A DNA stretch of 64,000 nucleotides from Haemophilus parainfluenzae (GTDB lineage: Bacteria > Pseudomonadota > Gammaproteobacteria > Enterobacterales > Pasteurellaceae). The notes under the pieces are model-generated. The model saw only the letters and a list, made by a program, of their open reading frames with translations, was not told where the DNA came from and did no database searches. Where the stretch lies: assembly GCF_014931275.1 (NCBI RefSeq), contig NZ_CP063110.1, positions 457,001 through 521,000 of the forward strand. The letters are read 5' to 3'. This document shows, one piece after another, positions 55,631-64,000 of this stretch (its first letter is position 1; every line of letters begins with the position of its first letter). Made by a program: the position numbers and the translations under genes.

Positions 55631-55730
55631 CCGTGTTGGATGGTTTGTTTTGAGAAGCAAATACTGAATATGAGAAGCAAGAGCGATGCGATGGCATCAT
55701 AATATGGCGTGTACGACGGATGTGCGCCAT
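55623..55730 (-). CDS. speFL: SpeFL ornithine-sensing leader peptide
   Basis: 35-residue peptide, starting MAHIRRTRHIMMPSHRS. It shares the HIRRTxHIM core and the following basic/aromatic stretch with E. coli SpeFL (PHIRRTTHIM). In E. coli the nascent peptide binds ornithine in the ribosome, arrests at the stop codon and prevents Rho-dependent termination before speF. The frame stays open upstream (to 55817), but the ATG at 55730 leaves the conserved core at the N-terminus as expected; the Shine-Dalgarno is weak (AAAGG about 10 bases upstream). It lies 250 bases before speF on the same strand. Confidence 0.85.
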   Translation of the reverse strand: MAHIRRTRHIMMPSHRSCFSYSVFASQNKPSNTAL

Positions 55731-55861
55731 CAAAGAACGACCTTTTATCGGATTAAACCGTAAAAGTCTCAATACTTTCGTATGGACATATCTGTGTATA
55801 TATGTACGAAGTAGCATAGAAAAAGTCCCTCTTTCTATCTAAACTAACCTTTCTTTGGTAC

Positions 55862-55890
55862 ATTCTCTGCTTGTGTAAATATTATGTCAA
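55862..55890 (-). promoter_or_regulatory. Predicted sigma-70 promoter of speFL-speF-potE
   Basis: On the minus strand TTGACA (55890-55885) and GAGAAT (55867-55862), 17-base spacer; transcription start near 55855. That leaves about 125 bases before speFL. Confidence 0.55.
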
Positions 55891-55907
55891 TAATATTTTT
55901 TGAAAAA

Positions 55908-55923
55908 TGTGATCATAATCAAA
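55908..55923 (-). promoter_or_regulatory. CRP/FNR-like site upstream of the speF operon
   Basis: TGTGA-N6-TCAAA reads as a CRP site with one mismatch. The same bases contain GTGAT-N4-ATCAA, an FNR-type site with one mismatch. Its centre is about 60 bases upstream of the predicted start, the classical class I spacing. The rest of the 300-base gap between speFL and argF is AT-rich with no other feature I can support. Confidence 0.5.
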
Positions 55924-56032
55924 AAACAACATAAAATTTCACATAAATAATAAAAAATCACAACGAACAACTTAAGAATTCATTCAAAATTTAGAATTAA
56001 AAAACGGTACACATTTTATCTAATTTTCAATA

Positions 56033-57037
56033 CTAAGCTAAACTTGAAACTATTACCGCTTTAATCGTATGCATCCGGTTTTCAGCTTGCTCAAACGCAA
56101 TATTCATCGGAGACTCAAATACGTCTTCAGTCACTTCAATGCCATTTGCTAATTCAGGGTATTTTTCTGCAATTTGGCGACCCACTTTAGTTTCGCTATT
56201 ATGGAATGCAGGTAAACAGTGCATGAATTTTACTTTTGGATTACCCGTATGCTTCATGAGTTCTGGCGTTACTTGATAACGAAGCAATAACTTAATACGT
56301 TCTCCCCAAGCTTCTAATGGCTCGCCCATTGAAACCCAGACATCGGTATGCACAAAATCAACGCCTCTTACGGCTTTGTCGATATCTTCTGTTACAGTAA
56401 TCCGCGCACCACTTTCTTTGGCAAAACCTTTACACATTTCAATAAAACCGGCTTCTGGTAATAGGGCTTTAGGACCACAAATACGCACATCCATCCCTAA
56501 TTTTGATCCAATCAGTAAAAGAGAATTCCCCATGTTATTACGTGCATCACCAATATACACATAACTAATTTGACGAAGTGGCTTGTCACAATGTTCAATC
56601 ATCGTGAGAACATCCGCGAGCATTTGTGTAGGATGAAACTCATCCGTTAAACCATTAAACACCGGCACACCTGCATAATCCGCAAGTTCTTGTACGGTAC
56701 TTTGTTTAAATCCCCGATATTCAATCGCATCATACATTCTCCCAAGAACTCGAGCCGTATCTTTCATACTTTCTTTATGTCCAATTTGAGAGGAGTTTGG
56801 ATCGATATAAGTTACTCGAGCACCTTGGTCATAAGCAGCCACTTCAAAAGCACAACGAGTACGAGTTGATGTCTTTTCAAAAATGAGTGCAATATTTTTA
56901 CCTTTAAGTTGTTGCTGCTCTGTCCCTGCATATTTAGCTCGTTTCAAATCACGGGATAAATCTAACAAATAATTAATTTCGCGTTCTGAATGATGAACAA
57001 GACTCAATAGATGTCTATTTTTAAGATTAAAAGCCAT
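56033..57037 (-). CDS. argF: Ornithine carbamoyltransferase
   Basis: 334 residues from [13 protein letters not shown] at 57037 (AAGGAG upstream). Carbamoyl-phosphate site STRTR (in [15 protein letters not shown]), HPTQ motif, ornithine site blocks DVWVSMGE and HCLPAFHN are all intact. It can work anabolically (ArgF) or catabolically (ArcB); the sequence does not decide, and no arcA or arcC lies beside it. Its location next to speF puts two ornithine-consuming enzymes together. Confidence 0.9.
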   Translation of the reverse strand: MAFNLKNRHLLSLVHHSEREINYLLDLSRDLKRAKYAGTEQQQLKGKNIALIFEKTSTRTRCAFEVAAYDQGARVTYIDPNSSQIGHKESMKDTARVLGRMYDAIEYRGFKQSTVQELADYAGVPVFNGLTDEFHPTQMLADVLTMIEHCDKPLRQISYVYIGDARNNMGNSLLLIGSKLGMDVRICGPKALLPEAGFIEMCKGFAKESGARITVTEDIDKAVRGVDFVHTDVWVSMGEPLEAWGERIKLLLRYQVTPELMKHTGNPKVKFMHCLPAFHNSETKVGRQIAEKYPELANGIEVTEDVFESPMNIAFEQAENRMHTIKAVIVSSLA

Positions 57038-57165
57038 AGCGATCTCCTTATCGGATGCCATCAATAAATGGCTACCTTACTGTGAATGAAGTGATTTTTA
57101 GCGGATTGGATACCCTATTTTTGTCCCAAACGTGAAGTTTTGCAACCAAATTCAATCCCTTATTT

Positions 57166-57181
57166 TGTGATGCATATCACA
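57166..57181 (+). promoter_or_regulatory. Consensus CRP site upstream of cpdB
   Basis: TGTGATGCATATCACA: both half-sites match TGTGA-N6-TCACA exactly. It is 85-101 bases before the cpdB start; TATATT at 57198-57203 is a possible -10 element. Confidence 0.75.
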
Positions 57182-57266
57182 CTTCATTTCATAACTTTAT
57201 ATTGCGCTTTCTTTATATATAAAAGAGCTTTAAAATCTTGCCGATTCTTATACAACAGGAGCTCAT

Positions 57267-59240
57267 ATGATCAACAGAAGAGATTTCATCCAACTTGGCG
57301 CAAGCAGCATTTTAGCGTTAAGTGCTAGCCGTTTTGCTTTTGCGAAAAGCGACACACAAGTCGATTTACGTATTGTGGCAACAACCGATATTCACAGTTT
57401 TTTAACTGACTTCGATTACTACAAAGATGCACCGACTGAGAAATTCGGTTTTACTCGTGCAGCAAGCTTGATTCGTCAAGCTCGTCAAGAGGTGAAAAAC
57501 AGCGTTTTAGTTGATAACGGTGACTTAATCCAAGGTAACCCAATCGCTGACTATCAAGCAGCTAAAGGTTACAAAGAAGGCAAACCAAACCCAGCTGTAG
57601 ATTGCTTAAATGCAATGCACTATGAAGTAGGGACATTAGGTAACCATGAGTTTAACTATGGCTTAGATTATTTAGCCGATGCGATTAAACAAGCGAAATT
57701 CCCAATCATCAATGCTAACGTAGTAAAAGTCGGTACCGAAGAGCCATATTTCACGCCTTATGTGATTCAAACCAAAGAAGTGGTGGATAGCCAAGGTAAA
57801 ACACATAAACTAAACATCGGTTATATCGGTTTTGTACCACCACAAATTATGGTGTGGGATAAAGCGAACTTACAAGGCAAAGTTGAAACTCGCGATATCG
57901 TGAAAACTGCACAAAAATATGTGCCAGAAATGAAACAAAAAGGTGCAGATATTATTGTGGCACTTGCGCATACAGGCCCATCTGACGAGCCATATCAAGA
58001 AGGTGCAGAAAACTCAGCATTCTATCTTGCTGATGTACCACACATTGATGCGATTGTTTTCGGTCACTCCCACCGTTTATTCCCGAACAAAGAGTTCGCG
58101 AAATCACCAAATGCAGATATTGCTAAAGGTACCGTGAAAGGCGTGCCTGAAAGTATGGCAGGCTACTGGGCAAATAACATCAGTGTGATCGACCTAACCC
58201 TTGCTCAACACAACGGCAAATGGTTAGTGGCTGATGGTAAAGCAGCACTTCGCCCAATTTACGATGCAGAAAACAAAAAAGCGACCACAGAAAATGATGC
58301 AGAATTGACCGCACTTTTAAAACCTGTGCATGAAGCCACCCGTGAATTCGTGGCTCAGCCAATCGGTAAAGCGACCGATAACATGTATAGCTACTTAGCG
58401 TTAGTGCAAGATGACCCAACGATTCAAATTGTGAACCAAGCACAAAAGGCTTATGTTGAAAAAGTGGCTCCAAGTGTTGCAGCAATGGCAGGCTTACCAA
58501 TTTTAAGTGCAGGCGCACCATTTAAAGCGGGCGGACGTAAAAATGACCCAACAGGCTATACTGAAGTTAACAAAGGTGAATTAACCTTCCGTAACGCAGC
58601 AGACTTATACCTCTATCCAAATACCTTAGTTGTGGTAAAAGCAACCGGTGAAGAATTGAAAGAATGGTTAGAATGTAGCGCAGGCATGTTTAAACAAATC
58701 GACCCTGCAAGCGACAAACCTCAATCTTTACTTGATTGGGAAGGTTTCCGTACTTATAACTACGATGTGATTGACGGCGTAAATTATGAATTCGACCTGA
58801 CTCAACCAGCGCGTTATGACGGCGAATGTAAATTGATTAACCCTAACTCACACCGTGTGGTAAATTTAACTTACCAAGGTAAACCAGTTAATCCAAAAGC
58901 AGAATTCTTAATTGCGACTAACAACTATCGCGCTTACGGTAATAAATTCCCAGGTACAGGCGATGCACACATTGTTTACGCTTCTCCTGATGAAAACCGC
59001 CAAATCCTTGCGGATTACATCAAAGCAGAAAGCGAAAAACATGGCCATGTAAACCCAAGTGCGGATAAAAACTGGCGTTTTGCACCGATTAAAGATAACG
59101 ATAAATTAGACGTGCGTTTTGAAACCTCGCCAAGCGAACAAGCAGCGAAATTTATTCAAGACAATGCACAATACCCAATGAAGAAAGTCGGCACTGATGA
59201 AGTTGGCTTTGCGGTATATCAAATCGATTTATCGAAATAA
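57267..59240 (+). CDS. cpdB: 2',3'-cyclic-nucleotide 2'-phosphodiesterase / 3'-nucleotidase
   Basis: 657 residues. N-terminal signal region starting with twin arginines ([13 protein letters not shown]...AFA), which looks like a Tat signal rather than a plain Sec one. Metallophosphatase domain (about 32-300; [37 protein letters not shown]) and 5'-nucleotidase C-terminal substrate domain (about 365-600). Periplasmic nucleotide scavenging. An exact CRP site precedes it; AGGAG lies 8 bases before the start. Confidence 0.94.
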   Translation: MINRRDFIQLGASSILALSASRFAFAKSDTQVDLRIVATTDIHSFLTDFDYYKDAPTEKFGFTRAASLIRQARQEVKNSVLVDNGDLIQGNPIADYQAAKGYKEGKPNPAVDCLNAMHYEVGTLGNHEFNYGLDYLADAIKQAKFPIINANVVKVGTEEPYFTPYVIQTKEVVDSQGKTHKLNIGYIGFVPPQIMVWDKANLQGKVETRDIVKTAQKYVPEMKQKGADIIVALAHTGPSDEPYQEGAENSAFYLADVPHIDAIVFGHSHRLFPNKEFAKSPNADIAKGTVKGVPESMAGYWANNISVIDLTLAQHNGKWLVADGKAALRPIYDAENKKATTENDAELTALLKPVHEATREFVAQPIGKATDNMYSYLALVQDDPTIQIVNQAQKAYVEKVAPSVAAMAGLPILSAGAPFKAGGRKNDPTGYTEVNKGELTFRNAADLYLYPNTLVVVKATGEELKEWLECSAGMFKQIDPASDKPQSLLDWEGFRTYNYDVIDGVNYEFDLTQPARYDGECKLINPNSHRVVNLTYQGKPVNPKAEFLIATNNYRAYGNKFPGTGDAHIVYASPDENRQILADYIKAESEKHGHVNPSADKNWRFAPIKDNDKLDVRFETSPSEQAAKFIQDNAQYPMKKVGTDEVGFAVYQIDLSK

Positions 59241-59246
59241 CAAAAA

Positions 59247-59267
59247 AGGGCGTGCTGAGCACGCCCT
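59247..59267 (-). terminator. Terminator between cpdB and the metS-like gene
   Basis: AGGGCGTGC (59247-59255) and GCACGCCCT (59259-59267), TGA loop. The minus strand continues with TTTTTT, so it serves the transporter operon best and cpdB to some extent. Confidence 0.75.
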
Positions 59268-59297
59268 ACTTATATCAAAGTGCGGTCAATTTTGACC

Positions 59298-59396
59298 TTA
59301 TTTTTCTTCTTTTGGAAGTCTAATTAAAGCAAAGATCAAGCCGCCCCAAATAATCAAAAGCGACACAATCATCATTGTAAGTGCAATACCTGTCAT
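59298..59396 (-). CDS. MetS-like small subunit of an NSS transporter
   Basis: 32 residues (MTGIALTMMIVSLLIIWGG, then LIFALIRLPKEEK), one membrane helix with a short basic/acidic C-terminus. It begins two bases after the stop of the sodium symporter gene, with AAGGAG in that gene's tail as ribosome site. MetS-type microproteins accompany NSS transporters such as MetP of Corynebacterium glutamicum. Composition and position fit this family. Confidence 0.8.
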   Translation of the reverse strand: MTGIALTMMIVSLLIIWGGLIFALIRLPKEEK

Positions 59397-59398
59397 CT

Positions 59399-60913
59399 TT
59401 ATTCTCCTTTTTCTTCAAGATTGAGGTTCTCTTCATTTTTCCATTTTAAGCGAGAAAGAATGAACGAAACGACTACAAGCAAAATTGCCATACCCCAACC
59501 AAAGGTATTTACGAACCAACTTGGATAACCTTCATAACCTTCTGTAAATACCTTCGCACCTTCACTCAATAACATAAAGGCAAGAATACCCGTGGTGATT
59601 ACAATGCATAAACGCCATAGGAAACCGACTTTGAATGAAGAGCTTTCATTTAAGTGCTTACCTAATAAGCCAAGTTTTTCATTTGCTACAATCACAATTA
59701 ATGAAACAAATGCTACCGCTACAATACCAAAGTAGTTTACGAATTTATCCAACACATCAAGCATTGGTAGACCGGTTGTGGTACCGAATAAAATCACTGA
59801 AACCACCATCATTGGTAAACCCACAATAAAGGTCGCTTTTGCTCGACGTAAACGGAGTTTATCTTGAATCGCTGAAATGATTACTTCAATAACAGAGATA
59901 AATGAAGTTAATGCCGCGAAGGTTAATGAACCGAAGAACAATACCCCTAACACTTCACCAAATGGTGCTTTATTAATGATGGTTGGGAATGCAAAGAAAG
60001 CTAAACCAATACCGCCTTTTGCCACTTCACTCACTTCCACACCTTGTGCAGCGGCAATAAAGCCTAATGCCGCAAATACACCGATACCTGCAAGTACTTC
60101 AAAGCTTGAGTTTGCAAAGCCAACAACTAAACCACTTCCTGTTAAATCAGAATCTTTTTTCAGGTAAGACGCATAAGTGATCATAATCCCGAAACAAATA
60201 GAAAGAGAGAAGAAGATTTGACCGTAAGCCGCAATCCACACACTTGGGTTAGACAATTTTGACCAATCTGGTGTAAATAACGCATTCAAGCCTTTTTCTG
60301 CACCCGGTAGAAATAAAGAATAAACAACCAACGCCACAAACATCACCACTAAAACAGGCATTAAGATGTCTGAAGATTTAGAAATCCCTTTTTTAATACC
60401 TAAAGAAAGTACGCCTAATGCGACTAACCATACTGCGATTAACGGGCCTGTCACCATGCCAACAAACTCAAAGCTCACACCATTAGCGATATCGCCCATT
60501 TTTAAGAATTCGTGTAGGAAGAAATCAATTGGTTTATCTCCCCAGGCAGAATTAAGTGAGAAGTAGGTGTAGCTTGCCGCCCAACCTAATACTACTGCGT
60601 AGTAAAGCCCAATGATGACGTTCACCATCACCTGCCACCAACCAAACACTTCAAAGTGCGGGTTAAAACGACGATAAGAAAGTGGTGCACCACCACGATG
60701 GCGATGACCGATTGCGTAATCTAAGAAAAGCAATGGAATACCGGCGGTTAAAAGTGCAATAAGATAAGGGATAATAAATGCACCGCCCCCGTTTTCATAA
60801 GTGGTGTAAGGGAAACGCCAAATGTTTCCTAAACCAACAGCGGATCCAATTGCCGCCATAATAAATGCTTTCCGACCAGAGAAGGTCTCACGCTTTGCGT
60901 TTGACTGCGTCAT
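59399..60913 (-). CDS. Neurotransmitter:sodium symporter family transporter (MetP/YocR-like)
   Basis: 504 residues from [11 protein letters not shown] at 60913, twelve membrane segments of the LeuT fold. The unwound helix 1 with Na+ site is visible as [27 protein letters not shown], and [17 protein letters not shown] marks helix 6. It should import an amino acid with sodium; MetPS homologues take methionine or alanine, but the substrate here is not proven. Confidence 0.9.
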   Translation of the reverse strand: MTQSNAKRETFSGRKAFIMAAIGSAVGLGNIWRFPYTTYENGGGAFIIPYLIALLTAGIPLLFLDYAIGHRHRGGAPLSYRRFNPHFEVFGWWQVMVNVIIGLYYAVVLGWAASYTYFSLNSAWGDKPIDFFLHEFLKMGDIANGVSFEFVGMVTGPLIAVWLVALGVLSLGIKKGISKSSDILMPVLVVMFVALVVYSLFLPGAEKGLNALFTPDWSKLSNPSVWIAAYGQIFFSLSICFGIMITYASYLKKDSDLTGSGLVVGFANSSFEVLAGIGVFAALGFIAAAQGVEVSEVAKGGIGLAFFAFPTIINKAPFGEVLGVLFFGSLTFAALTSFISVIEVIISAIQDKLRLRRAKATFIVGLPMMVVSVILFGTTTGLPMLDVLDKFVNYFGIVAVAFVSLIVIVANEKLGLLGKHLNESSSFKVGFLWRLCIVITTGILAFMLLSEGAKVFTEGYEGYPSWFVNTFGWGMAILLVVVSFILSRLKWKNEENLNLEEKGE

Positions 60914-61072
60914 ACTAAGTTCCTTTTTAATGAAGAAAGATTTCAATATAATGAATTCTAAAACCGAGTCAAGGACTTGGTTAAAAGAGCGGTTAAAAAT
61001 AGTGAATTTTTTTTAAAATTTACTGTCTAAAGGCCAAATTTAATCTCTATTAACAACCAAAAGGAAACATTT

Positions 61073-61711
61073 ATGGATATCAACAGCATTTTAAATCAAG
61101 TTTTAAATGTCGCTAAAAACTCTGCAAGCAAACTTGAAACCGGCAACCAAACTATCGACTCTATTACAAAAGTAGGTGGTGGTGCAGCGTTAGGCGGTAT
61201 CTTATCGATGATTTTAGGCCGTAGCGGTGGTGCAAGCTTAGCAAAATTAGGCTCACTTGCCGTTTTAGGTAACCTTGCTTATCAAGCTTACCAAAACTAT
61301 CAAAAATCCCAACAAAGCAGCCAACCAAACATCTCAGAAAATGCGTTTGATGTATTAAATTCATCAAGCCATGTTGATGCGGGTGAATTAATTTTACGCA
61401 CCATGATCGCCGCAGCGGCAGCAGATGGTGAAATTACTGAAGATGAAAAACAAACTATTGCAAACGAAGCAGGTAACAACCCTGAATTAGCACAATGGCT
61501 TGCACAAGAAATCCAAAATCCAATTTCTATCAATGAAATTGCACGTCTTGTAGGTAACGATACTGCACTTGCAAGCAATGTGTACTTAGCGGCTCGTTTA
61601 GTAAGCAAAGATTTATCTCGCAAAGAAATCATTTTCTTAGCAGACTTAGCAAAAGCGTTAGGCTTAGACGATGCACTTGTGGAACAATTAGAAAAACAAG
61701 CAGGCTTCTAA
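61073..61711 (+). CDS. YebE/TerB-like (DUF533) membrane-associated protein
   Basis: 212 residues. A Gly-rich hydrophobic segment (about 33-70, GGGAALGGILSMILGRSGG...) followed by a TerB-like all-helical domain (about 100-210) with LILRTMIAAAAADGEITEDEKQ, whose acidic residues may bind metal. Function unknown; E. coli YebE is an envelope-stress-induced homologue. RBS AAGGAA. Confidence 0.82.
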   Translation: MDINSILNQVLNVAKNSASKLETGNQTIDSITKVGGGAALGGILSMILGRSGGASLAKLGSLAVLGNLAYQAYQNYQKSQQSSQPNISENAFDVLNSSSHVDAGELILRTMIAAAAADGEITEDEKQTIANEAGNNPELAQWLAQEIQNPISINEIARLVGNDTALASNVYLAARLVSKDLSRKEIIFLADLAKALGLDDALVEQLEKQAGF

Positions 61712-61759
61712 TTTTATGCAAAGAAAACATCATGTTTTCTGACCGCACTTTTCATTCAA

Positions 61760-61791
61760 AAACACGATAATGTTTGTTATCGTGTTTTTTT
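61760..61791 (+). terminator. Intrinsic terminator after the yebE-like gene
   Basis: AAACACGATAA (61760-61770) and TTATCGTGTTT (61777-61787), 6-base loop, then T to 61791. Confidence 0.85.
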
Positions 61792-61896
61792 CATTGGTTT
61801 TTTCGCGAAAACCTAACCAAAGGCGAAAAATTCCGCTACAATGCTGAACTTCAGTGTTTATAAAATTATTCAATAATCATAAAAACGGGAAGCAAC

Positions 61897-63552
61897 ATGA
61901 CAGGCGCACAACTCATTATCCAATGTTTAAAAGCGCATGGCGTAACCGATCTTTTCGGCTACCCAGGCGGGGCAATCATGCCAACCTATGATGCCATCTA
62001 TGACTCAGGTCTTGACCATCTCCTTTGTCGTAATGAACAAGGTGCTGCAATAGCCGCGATTGGTTATGCGCGCTCTACAGGCAAAGTCGGCGTTTGTGTG
62101 GCAACCTCTGGTCCGGGTGCAACCAATTTAATTACCGGTTTAGGCGATGCCTTTGCTGATTCTGTGCCAATCGTGGCATTTACTGGTCAAGTGGCTGCCC
62201 CTCTTATCGGTACCGATGCTTTCCAAGAAGCCGATGTTTTAGGTTTATCTCTTGCTTGCACCAAACACAGCTACATTGTGCAATCCATTGAAGAACTCCC
62301 CGAAATTATTGCCTCTGCTTTCCAAATTGCACAAACTGGCAGACCTGGCCCTGTGTTAATTGATGTGCCTCGTAACATCCAAGTTGGCGATGTACCAGAA
62401 CATATCAAACCCATTGTAAAACCTGTCGTAAAACCGACCGTACTTTCAGAATTAAAATTAGCGGAAGCAAAAGCGTTATTGTCTCAAGCGAAAAAACCCG
62501 TGCTTTATGTTGGTGGTGGCGTAGGTATGGCAAACGCAACACAAGCGGTCAGAAAATTCCTACAAATTACCAAAATGCCGTCTGTTTCGACATTAAAAGG
62601 TTTAGGCTCAATTGACCCGACAGATCCCGTTTATATGGGCATGATTGGTATGCACGGCACAAGACCAGCAAACATTGCCGTGCACGAATGTGATTTATTG
62701 TTAGTGTGCGGTGCACGTTTTGACGACCGCGTGACAGGTAAATTAGACAGTTTTGCGCCACAAGCTAAAGTCATTCATTGTGATATTGATGCGGCAGAAA
62801 TCAACAAACTCCGTGTGGCAAATGTTGCCCTTCAAGGTGATTTAATTCAAGCTTTAGAGGCTTTAAGTATCCCGCTTGCGATTGATGATTGGCGTGCGCA
62901 TATTCAAGCGCTGAAAGCCAAACTCGACTTCACTTATATCGACAATGCAGGCAACCGACCTATTGACCCTTGGTCATTGCTCAACACACTTTCACAGCGT
63001 AAACCTCAAAATGCCGTGATTTGTACTGATGTGGGCCAACACCAAATGTGGTCTGCGCAACATATGCGCCATTTCGCACCAGAAAACTATATTACCTCTG
63101 CGGGCTTCGGCACCATGGGATTTGGTTTACCTGCAGCGGTAGGTGCGAAAAAAGCACGTCCTCATGATGAAGTGATTTTGGTAACAGGCGATGGTTCATT
63201 GATGATGAATATCCAAGAATTAGGTTCAATCAAACGCGGTAAATTGCCAGTAAAAATTTTGCTGTTAGATAACCAACGTCTTGGTATGGTGCGTCAATGG
63301 CAAGACCTTTTCTGGAATAAACGCCGTTCAGAAACCATTCTAGAAGATAACCCTGATTTCGTGATGTTAGCGAAAGCCTTTGATATTCCAGCTGAACGCA
63401 TTGAGCGCGCTGATGATGTAGATGCGGCACTTAATCGTTTATTAAATAGTGAAACTGCCTATTTATTGCAAGTATGCATTCCACCTGAAGAATGTGTATG
63501 GCCATTAGTGCCGCCGGGTGCATGCAACACGGATATGCTGGAGGAAATTTAA
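61897..63552 (+). CDS. ilvG: Acetolactate synthase II large subunit
   Basis: 551 residues, uninterrupted (unlike the frameshifted ilvG of E. coli K-12). ThDP enzyme: [11 protein letters not shown], the catalytic Glu in [19 protein letters not shown] segment, and the ThDP/Mg motif [29 protein letters not shown]. First step of branched-chain amino acid synthesis. It lies one base from ilvM. No leader peptide or attenuator visible upstream. Confidence 0.95.
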   Translation: MTGAQLIIQCLKAHGVTDLFGYPGGAIMPTYDAIYDSGLDHLLCRNEQGAAIAAIGYARSTGKVGVCVATSGPGATNLITGLGDAFADSVPIVAFTGQVAAPLIGTDAFQEADVLGLSLACTKHSYIVQSIEELPEIIASAFQIAQTGRPGPVLIDVPRNIQVGDVPEHIKPIVKPVVKPTVLSELKLAEAKALLSQAKKPVLYVGGGVGMANATQAVRKFLQITKMPSVSTLKGLGSIDPTDPVYMGMIGMHGTRPANIAVHECDLLLVCGARFDDRVTGKLDSFAPQAKVIHCDIDAAEINKLRVANVALQGDLIQALEALSIPLAIDDWRAHIQALKAKLDFTYIDNAGNRPIDPWSLLNTLSQRKPQNAVICTDVGQHQMWSAQHMRHFAPENYITSAGFGTMGFGLPAAVGAKKARPHDEVILVTGDGSLMMNIQELGSIKRGKLPVKILLLDNQRLGMVRQWQDLFWNKRRSETILEDNPDFVMLAKAFDIPAERIERADDVDAALNRLLNSETAYLLQVCIPPEECVWPLVPPGACNTDMLEEI

Positions 63553-63553
63553 G

Positions 63554-63784
63554 ATGAACCAATATACTTTTGACTTGATCGCTCAACACCGCCCCGAAGT
63601 ACTGGAACGCATTTTGCGTGTGATCCGCCACCGCGGCTTCACCGTGACAAAAATGGAAATGGCACTGATTGACGACAAAGTGCGGTTAAAATTCACTGTA
63701 AAATCCGACCGCACTTTGGTGTTGTTGGTGAGTCAGTTGGAGAAGTTGCCTGATATCTTCAATATAGATAGAGTATTAAACTAA
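63554..63784 (+). CDS. ilvM: Acetolactate synthase II small subunit
   Basis: 76 residues, ACT-like regulatory subunit: PEVLERILRVIRHRGFTVTKMEM and LVSQLEKLPDIFNIDRV. Start MNQYTFDLI at 63554 with GGAGG overlapping the end of ilvG. An inverted pair of uptake signals lies inside the gene (about 63678-63716). Confidence 0.93.
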   Translation: MNQYTFDLIAQHRPEVLERILRVIRHRGFTVTKMEMALIDDKVRLKFTVKSDRTLVLLVSQLEKLPDIFNIDRVLN

Positions 63785-64000
63785 TGGATAAATATTTACG
63801 ATGTATTACCCAAGCGTTAGGGCTTATGATAATACTTGGCGGCTTTTTTAATAATGAGCCTATTTATTTGTTTATAGGGACATTGGTTGTAGTAGTGTTT
63901 GAAATATTATCTATTTATTATAAAGAAAACAGATTTATGTGGGCGACCTTATACGGTTCCGCAGTTGCAGTATTTTTTATTTCTTATTTTGCTCTTACAT
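63784..64000 (+). CDS. Hypothetical membrane protein (3' partial)
   Basis: The start ATG overlaps the ilvM stop (TAATG), and the frame is open to the window edge, 72 residues seen. It starts MDKYLRCITQALGLM and has at least three hydrophobic segments (about 8-21, 27-42, 54-72). No family recognised. Coupling to ilvM suggests co-transcription. Confidence 0.6.
   Translation, partial: MDKYLRCITQALGLMIILGGFFNNEPIYLFIGTLVVVVFEILSIYYKENRFMWATLYGSAVAVFFISYFALT

Noticed and set aside
55731..55817. N-terminal extension of the SpeFL frame to 64 residues
   Set aside because: The frame is open, but the extension has no ribosome site that I can see and SpeFL homology starts at the ATG at 55730.
61792..61896. 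Leader-peptide attenuator before ilvG
   Set aside because: No short frame rich in Leu, Ile or Val codons and no alternative stems; only the upstream gene's terminator is present.

Overview
The window is chromosomal DNA of a Pasteurellaceae bacterium, most likely a Haemophilus of the H. parainfluenzae/H. influenzae group. The evidence is the frequent 9-base uptake signal AAGTGCGGT (both orientations, often as inverted pairs after genes), the AT-rich base composition, and a gene set with Haemophilus hallmarks: hbpA/gbpA, a fruBKA operon with tandem HPr domains, rseC apart from rpoE-rseAB, and speF-potE. I see no rRNA, tRNA, CRISPR array, insertion sequence or prophage. The window opens inside a siderophore-type binding protein and closes inside a small membrane protein gene.

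Layout. 1-5.0 kb: end of an iron-type ABC binding protein, a T4-type pyrimidine-dimer glycosylase, then six small secreted, lipoprotein or membrane genes, mostly of unknown function. 5.1-8.8 kb: a YbaK/YeaK-type tRNA editing protein, tusBCD with yheO, fkpA and slyX, as in enterobacteria. 9-12.9 kb: a four-gene ABC importer with a CRP-like site. 12.9-18.8 kb: a DASS carboxylate transporter, then a cluster resembling E. coli nanXY (yjhBC) for scavenging 2,7-anhydro-sialic acid: an MFS transporter divergent from a GntR/FadR regulator and two Gfo/Idh/MocA oxidoreductases. The first oxidoreductase has lost the lysine of the EKP motif. 18.9-20.4 kb: a two-gene accessory cassette, a PD-(D/E)xK nuclease-like protein plus an unknown partner. 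20.4-32.4 kb: pdxH, hbpA, an MFS exporter, mobB, rpoE-rseA-rseB, sdhE, fruBKA and a lipoprotein. 32.4-46.4 kb: paeA, a DUF1523 gene, the mltG-tmk-holB-tatD operon, surA, pyrR, dnaE, an orphan TPR-glycosyltransferase, gpt and pepD. 46.4-51.7 kb: htpX, mobA, yihD, dsbA, maoP, trmA, rsmJ, rseC. 51.8-57.1 kb: potE, speF and an ornithine carbamoyltransferase, with an unannotated speFL leader peptide upstream of speF. 57.2-64 kb: cpdB, a Na+ symporter with a 32-residue MetS-like subunit, a YebE/TerB-like protein, ilvGM and the partial gene.

Themes. (1) Carbon scavenging under catabolite control: CRP-like sites lie upstream of the ABC importer, the DASS gene, the nanX/regulator divergence, speFL-speF-potE and cpdB. 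(2) Polyamine balance: ornithine decarboxylase, the ornithine/putrescine antiporter, the arrest-peptide leader that should sense ornithine, a PaeA-type polyamine exporter and an ornithine-consuming carbamoyltransferase. (3) Envelope quality control: rpoE-rseAB with a near-consensus sigma-E promoter and an intrinsic terminator between rseA and rseB, plus surA, fkpA, dsbA and htpX.

Most core-gene calls rest on clear motifs and gene order. The functions of the accessory cassette, the ABC importer, the altered oxidoreductase and the small exported proteins are not settled by sequence alone.
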